DNA of 64,000 bases from Polytrichum commune (lineage: Eukaryota; Streptophyta; Polytrichopsida; Polytrichales; Polytrichaceae), in assembly GCA_950295325.1 (NCBI GenBank), contig OX485805.1:43112758-43176757 (forward strand), given 5' to 3'. The position numbers were made by a program, and so were the translations under genes. Within the stretch, counting starts at the first letter, position 1, and the number at the start of each line of letters is the position of its first letter. This document shows positions 56,201-64,000 of the stretch, one piece after another. The notes under the pieces are model-generated. The model had not been told where the DNA came from. It did no database searches and saw nothing but the letters and a program-made list of their open reading frames with translations.

Positions 56201-56446
56201 ATCCAAAGAAGGAGAAAGATTACTTTCGACAAACGACATAAGAGAAGGGCCCTAACACCGGGAATGATGGTCATGATTCAAGACGCACGAAAGCTTGAAT
56301 TTCCGGCGAAATTCAATGCGGTATGGTTAGGACCTTACCTTGTCTATGAGGTCTTTCCTAATAATTCAATTCAATTGGAAACGTTGAATGGTGAGCTCTT
56401 TCCTACCCGTACATCGGGAAGTAGATGTAAGGAGTACCGAGCTTGA
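50207..56446 (+). CDS. Gag-Pol polyprotein of LTR retrotransposon copy 2 (2079 aa)
   Basis: Same domain order as the copy at 16137-22376. Gag (FYGTKDEDP near residue 154) packages the RNA, with CCHC knuckles at about 431 and 516. The protease site VDGGSS is at about 851. Reverse transcriptase has FVDD at about 1376-1380. RNase H follows from about 1519. Integrase has an HHCC zinc site and a DDE core (Asp near 1800, Asp near 1861, Glu near 1897). The start ATG was chosen because the frame is closed shortly upstream. All catalytic residues I looked for are present, so the protein could be active. Gag and Pol are fused in one frame without a frameshift or stop, so the Gag:Pol ratio must be set some other way. 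No env-like ORF follows: only 61 bp separate the stop from the 3' LTR. Confidence 0.95.
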   Translation: MQGRTRSQKPSLIVGLEKSTRKRRSSKISDRLEQDNVRIESCLNVEPRTRSILDTLELGAQLEEEITPSKLSGETSSENYTLREEFPVEVDRGLLNSSPVTMAEERGMDPPPIPPIPPIPPIPPIDPLVRPRGLPIVVPQNLAAMDMPSHLPKFYGTKDEDPSRHMERYIERLASSLITDPGYWLVWFPTTLEGEAYEWYRDHAEGHFRGWEQLQREFLNEFRPEVGQSTALRALSSLKQGREEEISAYIRRFDLVCTRFVGTMLNDDTLKQFFIQGFFKSGTIRGVLERNPLTLADAKRAARYIENLDKDHERLWRREDELIPQFIPIRPRVVAVEPAKYENQIPYAIVDTGPRPLAVREPAPLLALPAPRTDPHLEEVERRLGASQLGFQEAMIKQMQSLTDQMSLMIRSQQPGPPPPVESGRHSSGLWCVQCGQPGHTRQFCRSGQNRDQRGNGNPPQQNQRGQAPPHYGNGSNRGPQPRGQGGQNLEKKEFHPFCGRWHAQGQCWSEGQEFNCSNCGGSHPSDTCRQPDKIINVPYPVANPQQQARDNMRGARPQGVPANELRPPNLYYDHSNARQTFHPPAGLQTTTGYIPIQNRQGVPPNGSNGRQAPPTDPGPSNSQDVRFMDGVLEATCDDMLPLPTRIGEEQSQWPPHTNAITYELVKGKGVVEEAPALAVTTRARRGDAPLEVGIGEQGNYSSDEEINLSELDRVARRATKDVERENIILQDRERTNAVHDLDNSDVGEWEGPGVPVDEFDVVGNSKVERSTGYDLWADLSTLKADITFGQLLEISPTARKTLKEGMPVHKRMRKVKAKIAARIQSQGGRDVKAIEIEVVIVDKVVPNVLVDGGSSLNILPEDTMKKLGLGLTGPSPLVINMANQSSTTPLGMIKDCRMTTGGEEYLVTFHVIKMHSNKDTFPILLGRPWLRMANAMVNWGGPKPSITYGPEGNRVIVSIGSLEGWMKKEMYLPLEKEIDDLNENEIGKALVGVVHPEGQRVVIDSGSGSLGPNFYNYGDNGDYAQWLREYPESEVDVMVTFHQVGLGSEFPSVSLGEGSLLEPCEVLTEEEWISGGLTPWVDDVEEGEVSLIHVDGTQEEDVIIESSKLEEPLHFKTTSTGIVVGQDVKDYPNVPSDWYRNKEEQAHVSEADWRYVDVKLKNGKTRQMKMGSKLGEKEVREYSNLVDEFSDTFAWSYDELKGIPREMVEHRIPLIPGARPIRQKERRMNPQLQLLVKAELERLLKAGFIKPVEITDWVSPMVLVKKKNGKLRVCVDYRKLNSCTQKDHFPLPFITLLLEEVGGHSRYTFMDGYPGYNQISIALQDIHKTAFTTPWGTFVWVVMPFGLCNAPATFQRLVMYIFTDLLFKSMTVFVDDFSTQSNVDDHLHCVREALVRRRKMRLALNPDKTFLGVNKGVLLGYVVSEKGREPDPDKIAAISDLATPTNSKGISKLLGHVGWYRELIPNFSKIAVPITHLLKKDVKFEWTDACQKAFEELRDRLSTYPVLIPPNWGKPFHVYCDASNVAIGSALCQATGEKEKDQPIAYASKQLIPAERNYSTTERECLAMVFSVKKFRHYLMCNPVVFFVDHMAIKYLINKAELSGRLARWVLLLEEFDYTVEYKPGRMHLQADHLSRLSEEIGKNPVNDMLVDDSLFVVTSTPEWYAGIVEFLTTHKLPKEWTKEERRKVRVNSRQFVVVGHRLFRRGSDGILRRCVSKTEVEAILIACHDSACGGHFSGQLTGQKILRAGYFWPTLFKDAHDYVRKCDACQRYARDDLRMEMPLHVSLPLIPFEKWGIDYVGEVHPQSSKGMKYIVVATEYLTKWAEAKAVKTDTAEHAATFMYENIISRFGVPKILVSDRGTHFLNDLIREMTEKFKIDHRKITPYHPQTNGQTERVNGILVSILRKTVIDSKRDWDTKLTAALWAYHTTYKVTTRATPFSLVYGLEATLPIEYEVESLRVAVSTRLTESQSLRNRLTDLEALDEGRRMAAQHIEAIQRRRKITFDKRHKRRALTPGMMVMIQDARKLEFPAKFNAVWLGPYLVYEVFPNNSIQLETLNGELFPTRTSGSRCKEYRA

Positions 56447-56507
56447 CTAGGCAACTTACCCTTGGAGCAAGAGATGTTTGGATTCATCCCCCGATGGTCG
56501 CCAATTA

Positions 56508-58376
56508 TGTGAGCCCAAAAGGGTGCCCACATTTAGTCTTAGACCCTTGAAACGTTAGTTGATGCACTTTGAAGTAGCATGTTACTTCACAAAAATATAA
56601 AAAGAGTGAAATGTTAGTCTTAGAAGTACCATGTTGTAAGAGGCTAGGATGTGAGTTGTTATTGTGTTTTTACCTTCGGAAGGATTTGAGTGAATGAGGA
56701 TAGGTAAGGAGAACTTGGATTGAGTAGTTAGTGAGTAGTTAGTGAGTAGGCTAGTACAAATGGATGGAGACAACCAAAGTGACTCAAGAGGCAAGTGCAT
56801 TCGAATTGGGATGAATGGAGGATCACATGGAGCGCACAAGTGGACCACCTCATCATGGCCACTTAATGGGGAAGGCCCAAGGAAGAATGCAAGGTGGAGG
56901 ATAAGCAAATTCTCAAAGCACCAATCAAATCACGAGTTAAGCATCGTGGTTTGAATTAAGTGGTGAGCGACGATTTGGGAAAGTAAGGGGAGAAAGTTAT
57001 GGCGGCGGAAAGCGAAGGAGGCTAAGTTTGGGTTGAAGCATCCCAAGTTTGGTAAAGTGTGGTAGGTAGAAAGCCAAGGCTAGTTAAATGTTCGAATTAG
57101 GATCCTTGTTGATCATTTGAGGGAGGAAGGCTTAGAAGATAGGATTGGCGCCTACTAAGTAGGAGGAAATCTCAAGGGCTTATCGTGAGCCTTGAGGGTG
57201 CTCACCCCCTCAAGCTTACTATATAATCCCTCATTCTTCCCTCACTCATCCTCTCTTTCCTTTGTGCTCCAAGGCACCCCACGAGTTATAAGTGTGGGTG
57301 TGGGAAGCCATATTGGAGCACATGTGTGTGCTTAGTTTTTAGTTTGAGAGCCAAGGCTTGTTAGCCTTGAAGAGGGCTTGACCTCTTGGTAGAATTAGTG
57401 TTGACGTGAAGGATTTTAAAGTTAATTCATGATTCCAATTTGTGGTACTTAAAGTTCATGTTTTGAATACACGTGGTTGCAAGTTCCATGTCTAAGAGTT
57501 GAGCACTTGATGTTGTGATGAGTGCAAAAATATACTTGTGTGGATTAGTTAGTCTTAGTGAAGTTAGGAAATTCTCTCTCCCCCTCTCCTCTCTAGGATT
57601 TTAGGATTTTAGGATTAGAGAAGAATTGTGTGATTAGAAAGGGGTTGTTAGTAGAATTAGGGAAATTAGGTAGGAAGATTAGTTAAGGGCTTGAATAATT
57701 AGTGAGGTAGTTGGGGATTACAACTACAAAGTTGTGGGTTCATGAAGGAGCTGGGTTTATGAAGGAGCTGGGTTTGTTTAGTTAGAAAGTAAAGAGCTAG
57801 GTTTATGAAGGAGCTGGGTTTGTTTAGTTAGAAAGTAAAGAGCTGGGTTTATGAAGGACCTGAGTTTGTTTAGTTAGAAGCTAAGGAGCTGGGTTTATGA
57901 AGGAGCTGGGTTTGTTTAGTTAGAAGCTAAGAAGCTGGGTTTATGAAGGAGCTGGGTTTATGAAGGAGCTAGGTTTATGTAATTAGAAAGTAAAGAGATG
58001 GGTTCATGAAGGAGCTTAGTAGATAGCCTACCTAATTAGCTCATAGACAAGTAGTTAGTTACATTATGCTAGTTAGTGTTATGGTGGCTTTCACAAGTAA
58101 ATGTATTTGAGATTGACTATAGAGAATAGTGTTTTTTTTAACACTTGCATCCTCTCTTTAAAAATAAACCACGTGCACAACTTCATGGAGAATGTGGAGC
58201 ACTCTCGCGATGGCAAGACAAAGGAAGCAAAGACCAAAGTTAAATCCAAGACCACTTGAAGGGTGAACCTTGCACTATGGACTCATCCAAGTCCAAATCC
58301 AATACCGCGGAGGAATGTGAGCCCAAACCCACTACTCGGACTACGGACGCTTAAGGGTGGGGGGTTTGGCCTCACA
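56508..58376 (+). repeat. 3' LTR of copy 2 (1869 bp, internally deleted)
   Basis: Same ends as the other LTRs but missing the segment equivalent to 48827-49161 of the 5' LTR, with the junction near 58238. Two substitutions sit just before the junction (CACAACTTCATGG for CACAAATTAATGG, about 58180), and one T/C change lies near 57417. Confidence 0.9.
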
Positions 58377-58394
58377 CTTGATCACCGTCGCAGC

Positions 58395-59080
58395 TTCGCA
58401 TTTGGGATGCAGCAGAGAAGAAAACAAAAACCCATGTAAATGTCTGTATAGAGGTTATAGAGATGAATTATTACATGTTTCATTGCTGCCGGTTCGTAAC
58501 ACTGAACTTTGAAAAGGTTCACATAATCAGACCTATTTGCACAATTGGGACCGATGAGAGGTACGTGCTTGGGATAAACCATGGGCATGCCTTCAGAGTT
58601 TATAGACATAAATTATTACGTGTTTCATTGTTGCCACTTGGTACACTGAAACATGGAAAGGGTTCACATCATCAGACCTCTTCGCAACACTTAGGTTCAA
58701 TGACAGCAATGCTACATGCTTGGGAGGCAACAGACAAGAAAACAAACCGTGTGCATGCCTCCAGAGTGTATTTGTATGTGTTGAATTATATGTTTCAATG
58801 CTGCCTAGTTGGTAACACTAAATTTTGAAAAAGGGGTTCGCATAATCAGACCTTTTTGCAACACTTAGGTTTGATGAGCAATGTTCAGTGTTTAGGTGCA
58901 ACAGAAGAAAATACAAACACAAACCATGTGGATGGCCCCAGAGTTTATGTAGACATGATGATTTTATGTTTCAATGCCGCCCACTTGGTAATACTGAAAT
59001 ATGAAAAGGGTTCGCTCAATCAACGCTTAGGTTCGATGAGAACTGCTCTGTGTTTGAGATCCAACAAAGAAGAAAACTAT
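58395..59080 (+). repeat. Diverged tandem repeat, about four units of about 170-180 bp
   Basis: Units share GCAACAGA(C/G)AAGAAAACAAAC, CATGCCTCCAGAGTTTAT, ATGTTTCAATGCTGCC, TTGGTAACACTGAA and GGTTCACATAATCAGACC. ORFs across it (58463-58828, 58856-59197) simply translate the repeat. Confidence 0.8.
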
Positions 59081-59489
59081 ATTCATCAAGGAAAATTTGG
59101 TTCCAATGTAAGACTTGCCTCCAGCCGAAATAACGTCCAGTATGTGAGCTTCGTCTTGATATTCGAGGGACTCTCAACAATTTCTGTTTTAAATTGATGC
59201 TTGACAGCCATGAGTCGTTATACTTTGAGTCCGTTCACGAAGTTATTCGTAGTGTGGCTACTGACTAATTGATTTGTCATGTAGATTCAGTTAATTGAAT
59301 GGATGGTTTGCACTCACTTGCAAGAATACAATACATGTCTGTCCATTCACTCATGTCAAGTTCAGGTGCTTCTGCAGTAGCTCAGGCATGAGTTCTCCTT
59401 GCTTCATTCGAAGAACAACCATAGGTCTGAACTTTTTATATTCGTTCAAAGTCAGTCATATGATAATATATAGACTTCGGTTATGAGGT

Positions 59490-59810
59490 GACGATGTTTG
59501 TTAAGATGTAGCAAGGATGTTTTTGCAATAACAGGCATGCAAGGAAAGAGAGTAGAGAAGATGTGCACTATTTTTCTTGAATGTTGCGTTGTGAGTCTGT
59601 TGAATTTTTGGTCGTATGACCTGATGGATCGAGAAGAGACATTTTAATTTGGATGTGAAAGTTCTGCTTGTTACAGTAGGTATCTTGTTATGAGCGAACT
59701 ACATTTGTTGAGATGTAGCAAGGATATTCTTGCAATGACAGACATGAAAGAAAGAGAGTACAGAGGAGATACGTTTTATTTCTTAGATGTTGCATTGTGA
59801 GTGTGTTTAT
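59490..59810 (+). repeat. Two diverged copies of a segment of about 110 bp
   Basis: About 59497-59605 and 59703-59810 share GTTAAGATGTAGCAAGGAT, TTGCAATAACAGGCATG and ATGTTGCGTTGTGAGT with substitutions. Confidence 0.75.
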
Positions 59811-60278
59811 TCGAACACTTTTGTGAATGTTGAATCGCCTGACACTTCTTGTAGCTGGATATTGCATTCGATGATGCAGATGCAGTACAAGAAGGGACTC
59901 TCGTTGCAGTTGTAGGACGCAGGGAAGCAGAAGGCCGTGTGTGAATTGTAAAGGAGAAAGTAAGGTGTGCTGGCCAAATTCATATTCTCCTTGTACTTGA
60001 TTTTGGAAAAATTAACTGAGCTATATGAATGATCCACAAAGTACGAATTAGTAAGTACATTGAATTTGAGGTATAAGAGAACACACATGCCATGTCTCGC
60101 TTTCACTTTCGAGAGTTTCTGCACAATTTTTTGGAGATTATGCTTCTACTCAGGAGGGGAAGTCCCTTTCAATACGCATTCAATAATTGTCTGCATGTTT
60201 GTGCCTGTAGTAGTGCAGAAATTTGGATTGTTCATCTCCCATATGCGCGGATTGGGTTGTGTGACGAATTATGGATGA
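59811..60278. other. Spacer before the Harbinger Myb-like gene
   Basis: Short ORFs on both strands (59807-60124 minus, 60060-60278 plus) without recognised similarity. Probably upstream sequence of the transposon; its left terminus was not identified. Confidence 0.4.
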
Positions 60279-61350
60279 CATTGTACATTTGGGAGAGAGA
60301 GCTCACAATGTCCATCCACCCAAGTGCCCGTCGACGTGGATGGTGACTTTGTGTCTGAGTATGTGGACGATCAACCTCCTCTTTCTTTTGGGCCGCCGAG
60401 TGCAAGAGGTGGTGTGCATGCTACGAGTGGACCAAACTCTGCAAGATCATCATCGGCTCCTTCGCAATCGCAATCTGCACATCCTCACAAGGTTCGTGGG
60501 CCGAACTGGACCGAGTCGGAAATGCTTGTCCTCATCGGACAGAAACGAATTGAATGGGACGGGAGGCATAATTGTAATCAACCGTCTCTTGCCAAGTTCG
60601 TGTATGGAACCACGGCATGGAAGTTGGTGTTGGCAGGCTGTATGGGTGTGGTGGGTTTCCGGGCCAGGGATACGGACCAAATCACTAACAAGTGGGATGG
60701 CTTGATTAAGGATTACAAGAAACTTAAAGAATACATAGAGGGCTCGGGTTCAGCTAATTGGTGGGGAATGAGTAGGGAGGAGAAGAAACTGTTGTCCAAA
60801 ACCAGGAAAATGTCGTTGGAATTTAGTGAATCCATGTACATCGAAATGGAAGGGTTCGTTGGAAAGAGACAAATTTTTGGCCGTGCCACGGATGTGGTGG
60901 ATTCCGACCGCGTGGCTCCGCCAGTGGCGAGAGATTATGTCCGCTCCCCTCCAACTTCACGTCCTCGTTCTGTTGTTGGGGTGGGGAGCCCCATTGCCAG
61001 CGCCACAACCGCATCCGAGTCTCCCACCCATGGAACACCCGGAGACGACACACCTGGATCGACGGGCCGCAAGAGGAAAGCCGTGGGCACTGACAATTTG
61101 GTCGACTTTGTGAAGGATTTTAATTTCAAGTATCTTGCACGTGTGGAGGCCCAAGACAAGGACAAACGGGCTTGGAGGAGTGAAGTGTTGGCATTTGACA
61201 CTGCGAGGGAGATAAGAATTGCACAAAAAGAGACGGAAGCCACAAACATGGACAAAAAATTGTACGAATTGGAAGTGGAGAAGACCAAAAATTTGGGCAA
61301 CATGACTACCGCCTTGTTGATGTTGGCATCATCCATGGATGCTCTTACAA
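60279..61350 (+). CDS. Myb/SANT-like DNA-binding protein of a PIF/Harbinger transposon
   Basis: The open frame contains a trihelix/Myb-SANT domain: VRGPNWTESEMLVLIGQKR, then ARDTDQITNKWDGLIKDYK and SANWWGMSREEKKLL, about 60495-60790. A Ser/Pro-rich linker and a C-terminal helix (LYELEVEKTKNLGNMTTALL) follow. PIF/Harbinger elements encode such a protein beside the transposase; it binds the element ends and carries the transposase into the nucleus. The frame has no ATG before GTG at 60324, so a 5' exon is likely missing from this call. On the 3' side the frame stays open to 61679, but from 61393 it overlaps the antisense transposase. I place the real end near a possible donor (ACAAG then GTTTTG, about 61350). 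The two genes converge tail to tail. Confidence 0.7.
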
Positions 61351-61392
61351 GGTTTTGTACTCTACCCTCCTCTCTTAAATTGTGGTTTCTCT

Positions 61393-62321
61393 TCAAGTTC
61401 TTTGTGTACTCGGGTGGCTTGCTATATGGTTGGAGTTTTGAACACGTACTAGATAGTCCAAAATATCCTCCCTCGCCATTTGTCCTTCTAGTAAAGCTCT
61501 TTCTTCGCTCACAAGACCCATTGGTCTTGGAGGTTGAAAACACTCTTCTTCGTCTCTACGTAGCAAGTCGTTGTCGTGCATTGGTGGAAGATGGCAATCC
61601 ATTAGAATTTGATCCAACGTCCGGTCTTTGCTGGCAAGCAATATGTTGTGCAAGACACAACAACAATGCACAACCGTAGGTAAAAAATCAAGTTTCAGTG
61701 ATGATTTAGTTCCAATCTCTTTAAACCTTGCTTTCAATATGCCAAATCCTCTCTCAACGCTCATTCGCGTGGAGGAATGTTTTCGATTGAACCAAGCCTC
61801 CTCTTTTGAAAGAGGCCGCCCCATGGGGCCCATCTTGAATGGTGTAATGCACCAACTCAAGAGCGGGTACCCCCGGTCCGCCACAATATAGGGAGGAAAT
61901 GGAAGTCCAGTTTTCCAAATCAATGGATCGTCGTGAAACCCACCCATTGTTCCTTCTTCCACTTGCGGTAAAGCTCCGTGCTCTTGAAGTGCGTACTGTC
62001 GTGTAGGGATCCTGGCGGGCCGGTGTTGATGGAGGTCAAATAGCACTTGCTATCCACAACACCTTGGAGTAAGATAGAAAATGACTTGTTTCGGTTGCGA
62101 TGGTCAGCCGCCACAATAGTATTTGATGGCGCCGCAACATAAATATGCGAACCATCTATAGCACCAATACAGTTTGGAAACCATTGCTTAGACTGGAAGG
62201 CAGACGCGATTCTCATCAACCTACGGCCAGCCGGCCATGCAATTAAGTGTCCAAAGTGGTTGCTTATGGCCGAGCAAACTCGCCGTAATATACCATGCAC
62301 AGTGGATTTGCCAAGTGCGGC
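61393..62321 (-). pseudogene. PIF/Harbinger DDE transposase, C-terminal part with frameshift
   Basis: Encodes ALGKSTVHGILRRVCSAI, NCIGAIDGSHIYVAA (first Asp), GSLHDSTHFKSTELYRKW, then in another frame FHDDPLIWKTGLPFPPYIVA, ADRGYPLLSW (second Asp) and RMSVERGFGILKARFKE (Glu): the DDE_Tnp_4/HARBI1-type nuclease. The frame switch falls at about 61945-61985 within AAGAAGGAACAATGGGTGGG, so one base was gained or lost. The frame in use before it ends at a stop at 61920, and the other runs to a stop at 61393. The N-terminal part lies at 63295-63962, across a solo LTR. At the junction the codons GCC GC|A CTT join without loss once one copy of GCGGC is removed. The transposase is inactive as it stands. 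Confidence 0.85.
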
Positions 62322-63294
62322 TGTCGCAACCCTTGCTAACCCCCTTGGCAATCTTGCCAATTTTCAATTCTAGCAAAGGTTACGAGCGCTAACCATTCGC
62401 ATTCCGCCATGCTAATGGTTAGCTCCTCCTACCCCGGACCTTATAGTTCATAGGAGGGAACCAACCCTCCTACTTTGCTTTAGGGACTCACCCCTTAATC
62501 GGTAACCCATTCCTAGATGTGGACTTCCATCCATGGAAGTCCAATCCTATGTTGATCATCGCGTTGCCGGAGCAACACTACAACAACCCGAACCATACTA
62601 GGCAACTATGGCCTCACATTGGGCCAATGCCCATGGAGGCCGTGCCGTTCCGCCTCGGGTGGGTGAGGCCACACCACCTCACCCATATAAGCCTCTAGGA
62701 CTCTACACGGAGCCCCTACCCCACCGCCAACCAACCTCTTGTCTCTCTACCAAGAGTTGGGGCCAAGTGGACATTTTCCCTTAGCTGCTGGGCCTAGAAC
62801 CCCCCCAGCAGCTTCAGACCATCATAACTTCCTTGTATGATGTCTGATCATAACAACCAACCACTCCATCCTCATCTACGCTTCACGTAGATGCCGATGG
62901 ACTCCTCGCTTGCCCCATTCGGGCAAGTCTTGAGGAAGTTATGCCTGTTTGAACCTTGGCAGTCCCGGGAATCACTGCCAGGCACTGCTGTACCAGGGCG
63001 CTGTCCCGGGACAGCACCCCACTCAAATGGCCATAACTCCTAGCTCACACCTCCGATTGAGGTGATCTTGAGCATTCTAGAATCACCACGCCATGAGCTA
63101 CGCATAGCTCATGGCCTCACCCTCATGCCTCCTAGTCTTTGTGGGTGGGAGGCGTTCCCAACGCCCGGGGCCCTCACCCACACTAGGATCACTTGGGCCC
63201 TCTCACCAACGGCGCCACAAGTCCCGGGTGTCACTCCGGGGTCCCCCTTGTGCCAATGGTGTTTCAGGCACTCCTCATGGAGAGGTGCGCGACA
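62322..63294 (+). mobile_element. Solo LTR (973 bp) inserted in the Harbinger transposase
   Basis: Starts TGTCGCAACCC and ends GTGCGCGACA, flanked by the 5-bp duplication GCGGC (62317-62321 and 63295-63299). TG...CA ends, short 6-bp inverted termini and a 5-bp duplication are the signature of an LTR. With no internal region it is a solo LTR, left by recombination between the two LTRs of a full element. A TATAAG box at 62686-62691 fits a plus-strand promoter. It is GC-richer than the 2.2-kb LTRs and unrelated to them, so it represents another retrotransposon family. A TRIM-like non-autonomous element is the alternative. Confidence 0.8.
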
Positions 63295-63962
63295 GCGGCC
63301 TTGTCGGCGACCAAAGGTATAGAGACACCATGCATAAGCTTGAATAGTGTAACCACTACTTTCTTCTCCACTCCGATAGGCTGTCTCCAGTGGGTATGTT
63401 GGCCTTGTATGAAAGGTCGTAGGTCGCGGACCAGCCTGTCGAAAGTCCTCCTTCGCATTCGTAGGATATCGTAGAACATGTCGGGCGTATAGATGTTGAA
63501 AATATATTCTTCGAACCAACATGTCGATCTAGGCTTCACATACCATTTTGCATCTATAACCCCAATGTGCCAAGCAAAGAGGTCAAAAACTTGCTTCACA
63601 TGTGGGTGTTCTAATGCATCGTCTTCGTGGTCATGTCCCAATTGCTTGTTTAATGACATATACACATCGTCTTCATTCCTCCTCCTCCTCAATTTATTTC
63701 TATGTGCAAAATGATCCTTACTTGCCTCCGTTGATGTTATGTACATTGAAATCATAACCACACATATATCAATGCATGCTAGTACAATGCGAATGGCGGT
63801 GGTAATGTCGGGTGTGGCCATTGAATGTGGGTTCGGTACAAGGTGTAGGGGAATGTTGGCCGGTCCGGCGCAAGGGGCCACATGTGGAGCGTATGGAGCA
63901 GCCGAGGGGAGGCAGGGTGGAGACCATGATCCGCCAAAAGCATTTCCTAGAAGGTCAGACAT
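63295..63962 (-). pseudogene. PIF/Harbinger transposase, N-terminal part
   Basis: From ATG at 63962 (MSDLLGNAFGGSW) the ORF runs through a hydrophobic stretch (IRIVLACIDICVVMISMYI) and a basic cluster (HRNKLRRRRNEDD). It then has the Harbinger helix-turn-helix-like lead-in TPDMFYDILRMRRRTFDRLV and HTHWRQPIGVEKKVVVTLF, up to LVADKAA, where the solo LTR begins. The track after that (VAHLSMRSA then stop) is LTR sequence. Together with 61393-62321 it forms one transposase gene oriented against the Myb-like gene. Confidence 0.8.
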
Positions 63963-64000
63963 TGTCGGTATTGCAGGTGGAGCTGGCTCGTCGCGCTCAC

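Larger units (their letters stand above)
47095..58376 (+). mobile_element. Ty3/gypsy LTR retrotransposon, copy 2 (11.3 kb, complete)
   Basis: Second copy of the element at 13872-25488, in the opposite orientation. 5' LTR 47095-49297, leader 49298-50206, gag-pol 50207-56446, tail 56447-56507, 3' LTR 56508-58376. The flanking duplication CTTGA is perfect (47090-47094, 58377-58381). The 3' LTR is 335 bp shorter than the 5' LTR. Own target duplications on both copies show that they inserted independently and have not since recombined with each other in a way that swaps flanks. Confidence 0.95.

Noticed and set aside
60324-61679. Full 451-codon reading of the Myb-like ORF
   Set aside because: It begins with GTG rather than ATG, and its last 95 codons are antisense to the conserved transposase, so both ends are probably wrong.
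1-64000. tRNA and rRNA genes
   Set aside because: None recognised by eye. The CCA-ending stretch before the LTR at 56508 lacks a cloverleaf around it. A tRNA scan would be needed to be sure.

Overview
The window looks like nuclear DNA of a land plant in a region made almost entirely of nested mobile DNA. Evidence: GT-AG introns in several genes, short runs of the plant telomere unit TTTAGGG, an orphan exon of a plant group I bZIP factor, two plant Ty3/gypsy retrotransposons, a Mutator-like transposase and a PIF/Harbinger transposon. From memory, relatives of the transposase (7556-11211) and of the first gene (636-2456) are common in mosses, lycophytes and ferns, so a non-seed plant is my best guess. 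That is weakly supported.

Layout. 1-6360: a minisatellite (about 67-bp monomers in about 200-bp higher-order units, each with a CTCTCGGAATCGAGAG hairpin) that surrounds a five-exon minus-strand gene. 7556-11211: a Mutator-like transposase flanked by two charged minus-strand ORFs. 12371-36884: one FCP1-like (NLI-interacting-factor/HAD) phosphatase gene split by two insertions. The first is an 11.6-kb LTR retrotransposon (13872-25488, TSD AGGTC). The second is a 9.95-kb element (25886-35835) bounded by 28-bp inverted termini and TTAA. Removing each insertion restores the reading frame exactly at its junction. The 9.95-kb element has no recognisable transposase. It carries a 5.75-kb foldback with 396-bp arms, dense arrays of a 22-bp palindrome, and a fragment of a second FCP1-like gene.

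36885-46380 is AT-rich DNA with small tandem repeats and no convincing gene. 46383-46515 is a lone bZIP exon. 47095-58376 is a second, nearly identical copy of the LTR retrotransposon in the opposite orientation (TSD CTTGA). Its 3' LTR lacks 335 bp whose ends are GT and AG, like an intron. 58395-59810 holds local tandem repeats. 60279 to the end is a PIF/Harbinger element: a Myb/SANT-like gene (plus) converging on a DDE transposase (minus). The transposase is broken by a 973-bp solo LTR (TSD GCGGC) and by a frameshift.

How the pieces relate: the FCP1-like gene and the Harbinger element are the older layer. The TTAA-flanked element and the LTR elements landed in or near them later. The two LTR elements look young: gag-pol is open in both, with only four amino-acid differences in 2079 that I could see. 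Nothing here forms a metabolic or regulatory operon. The interest lies in transposon architecture and gene breakage.
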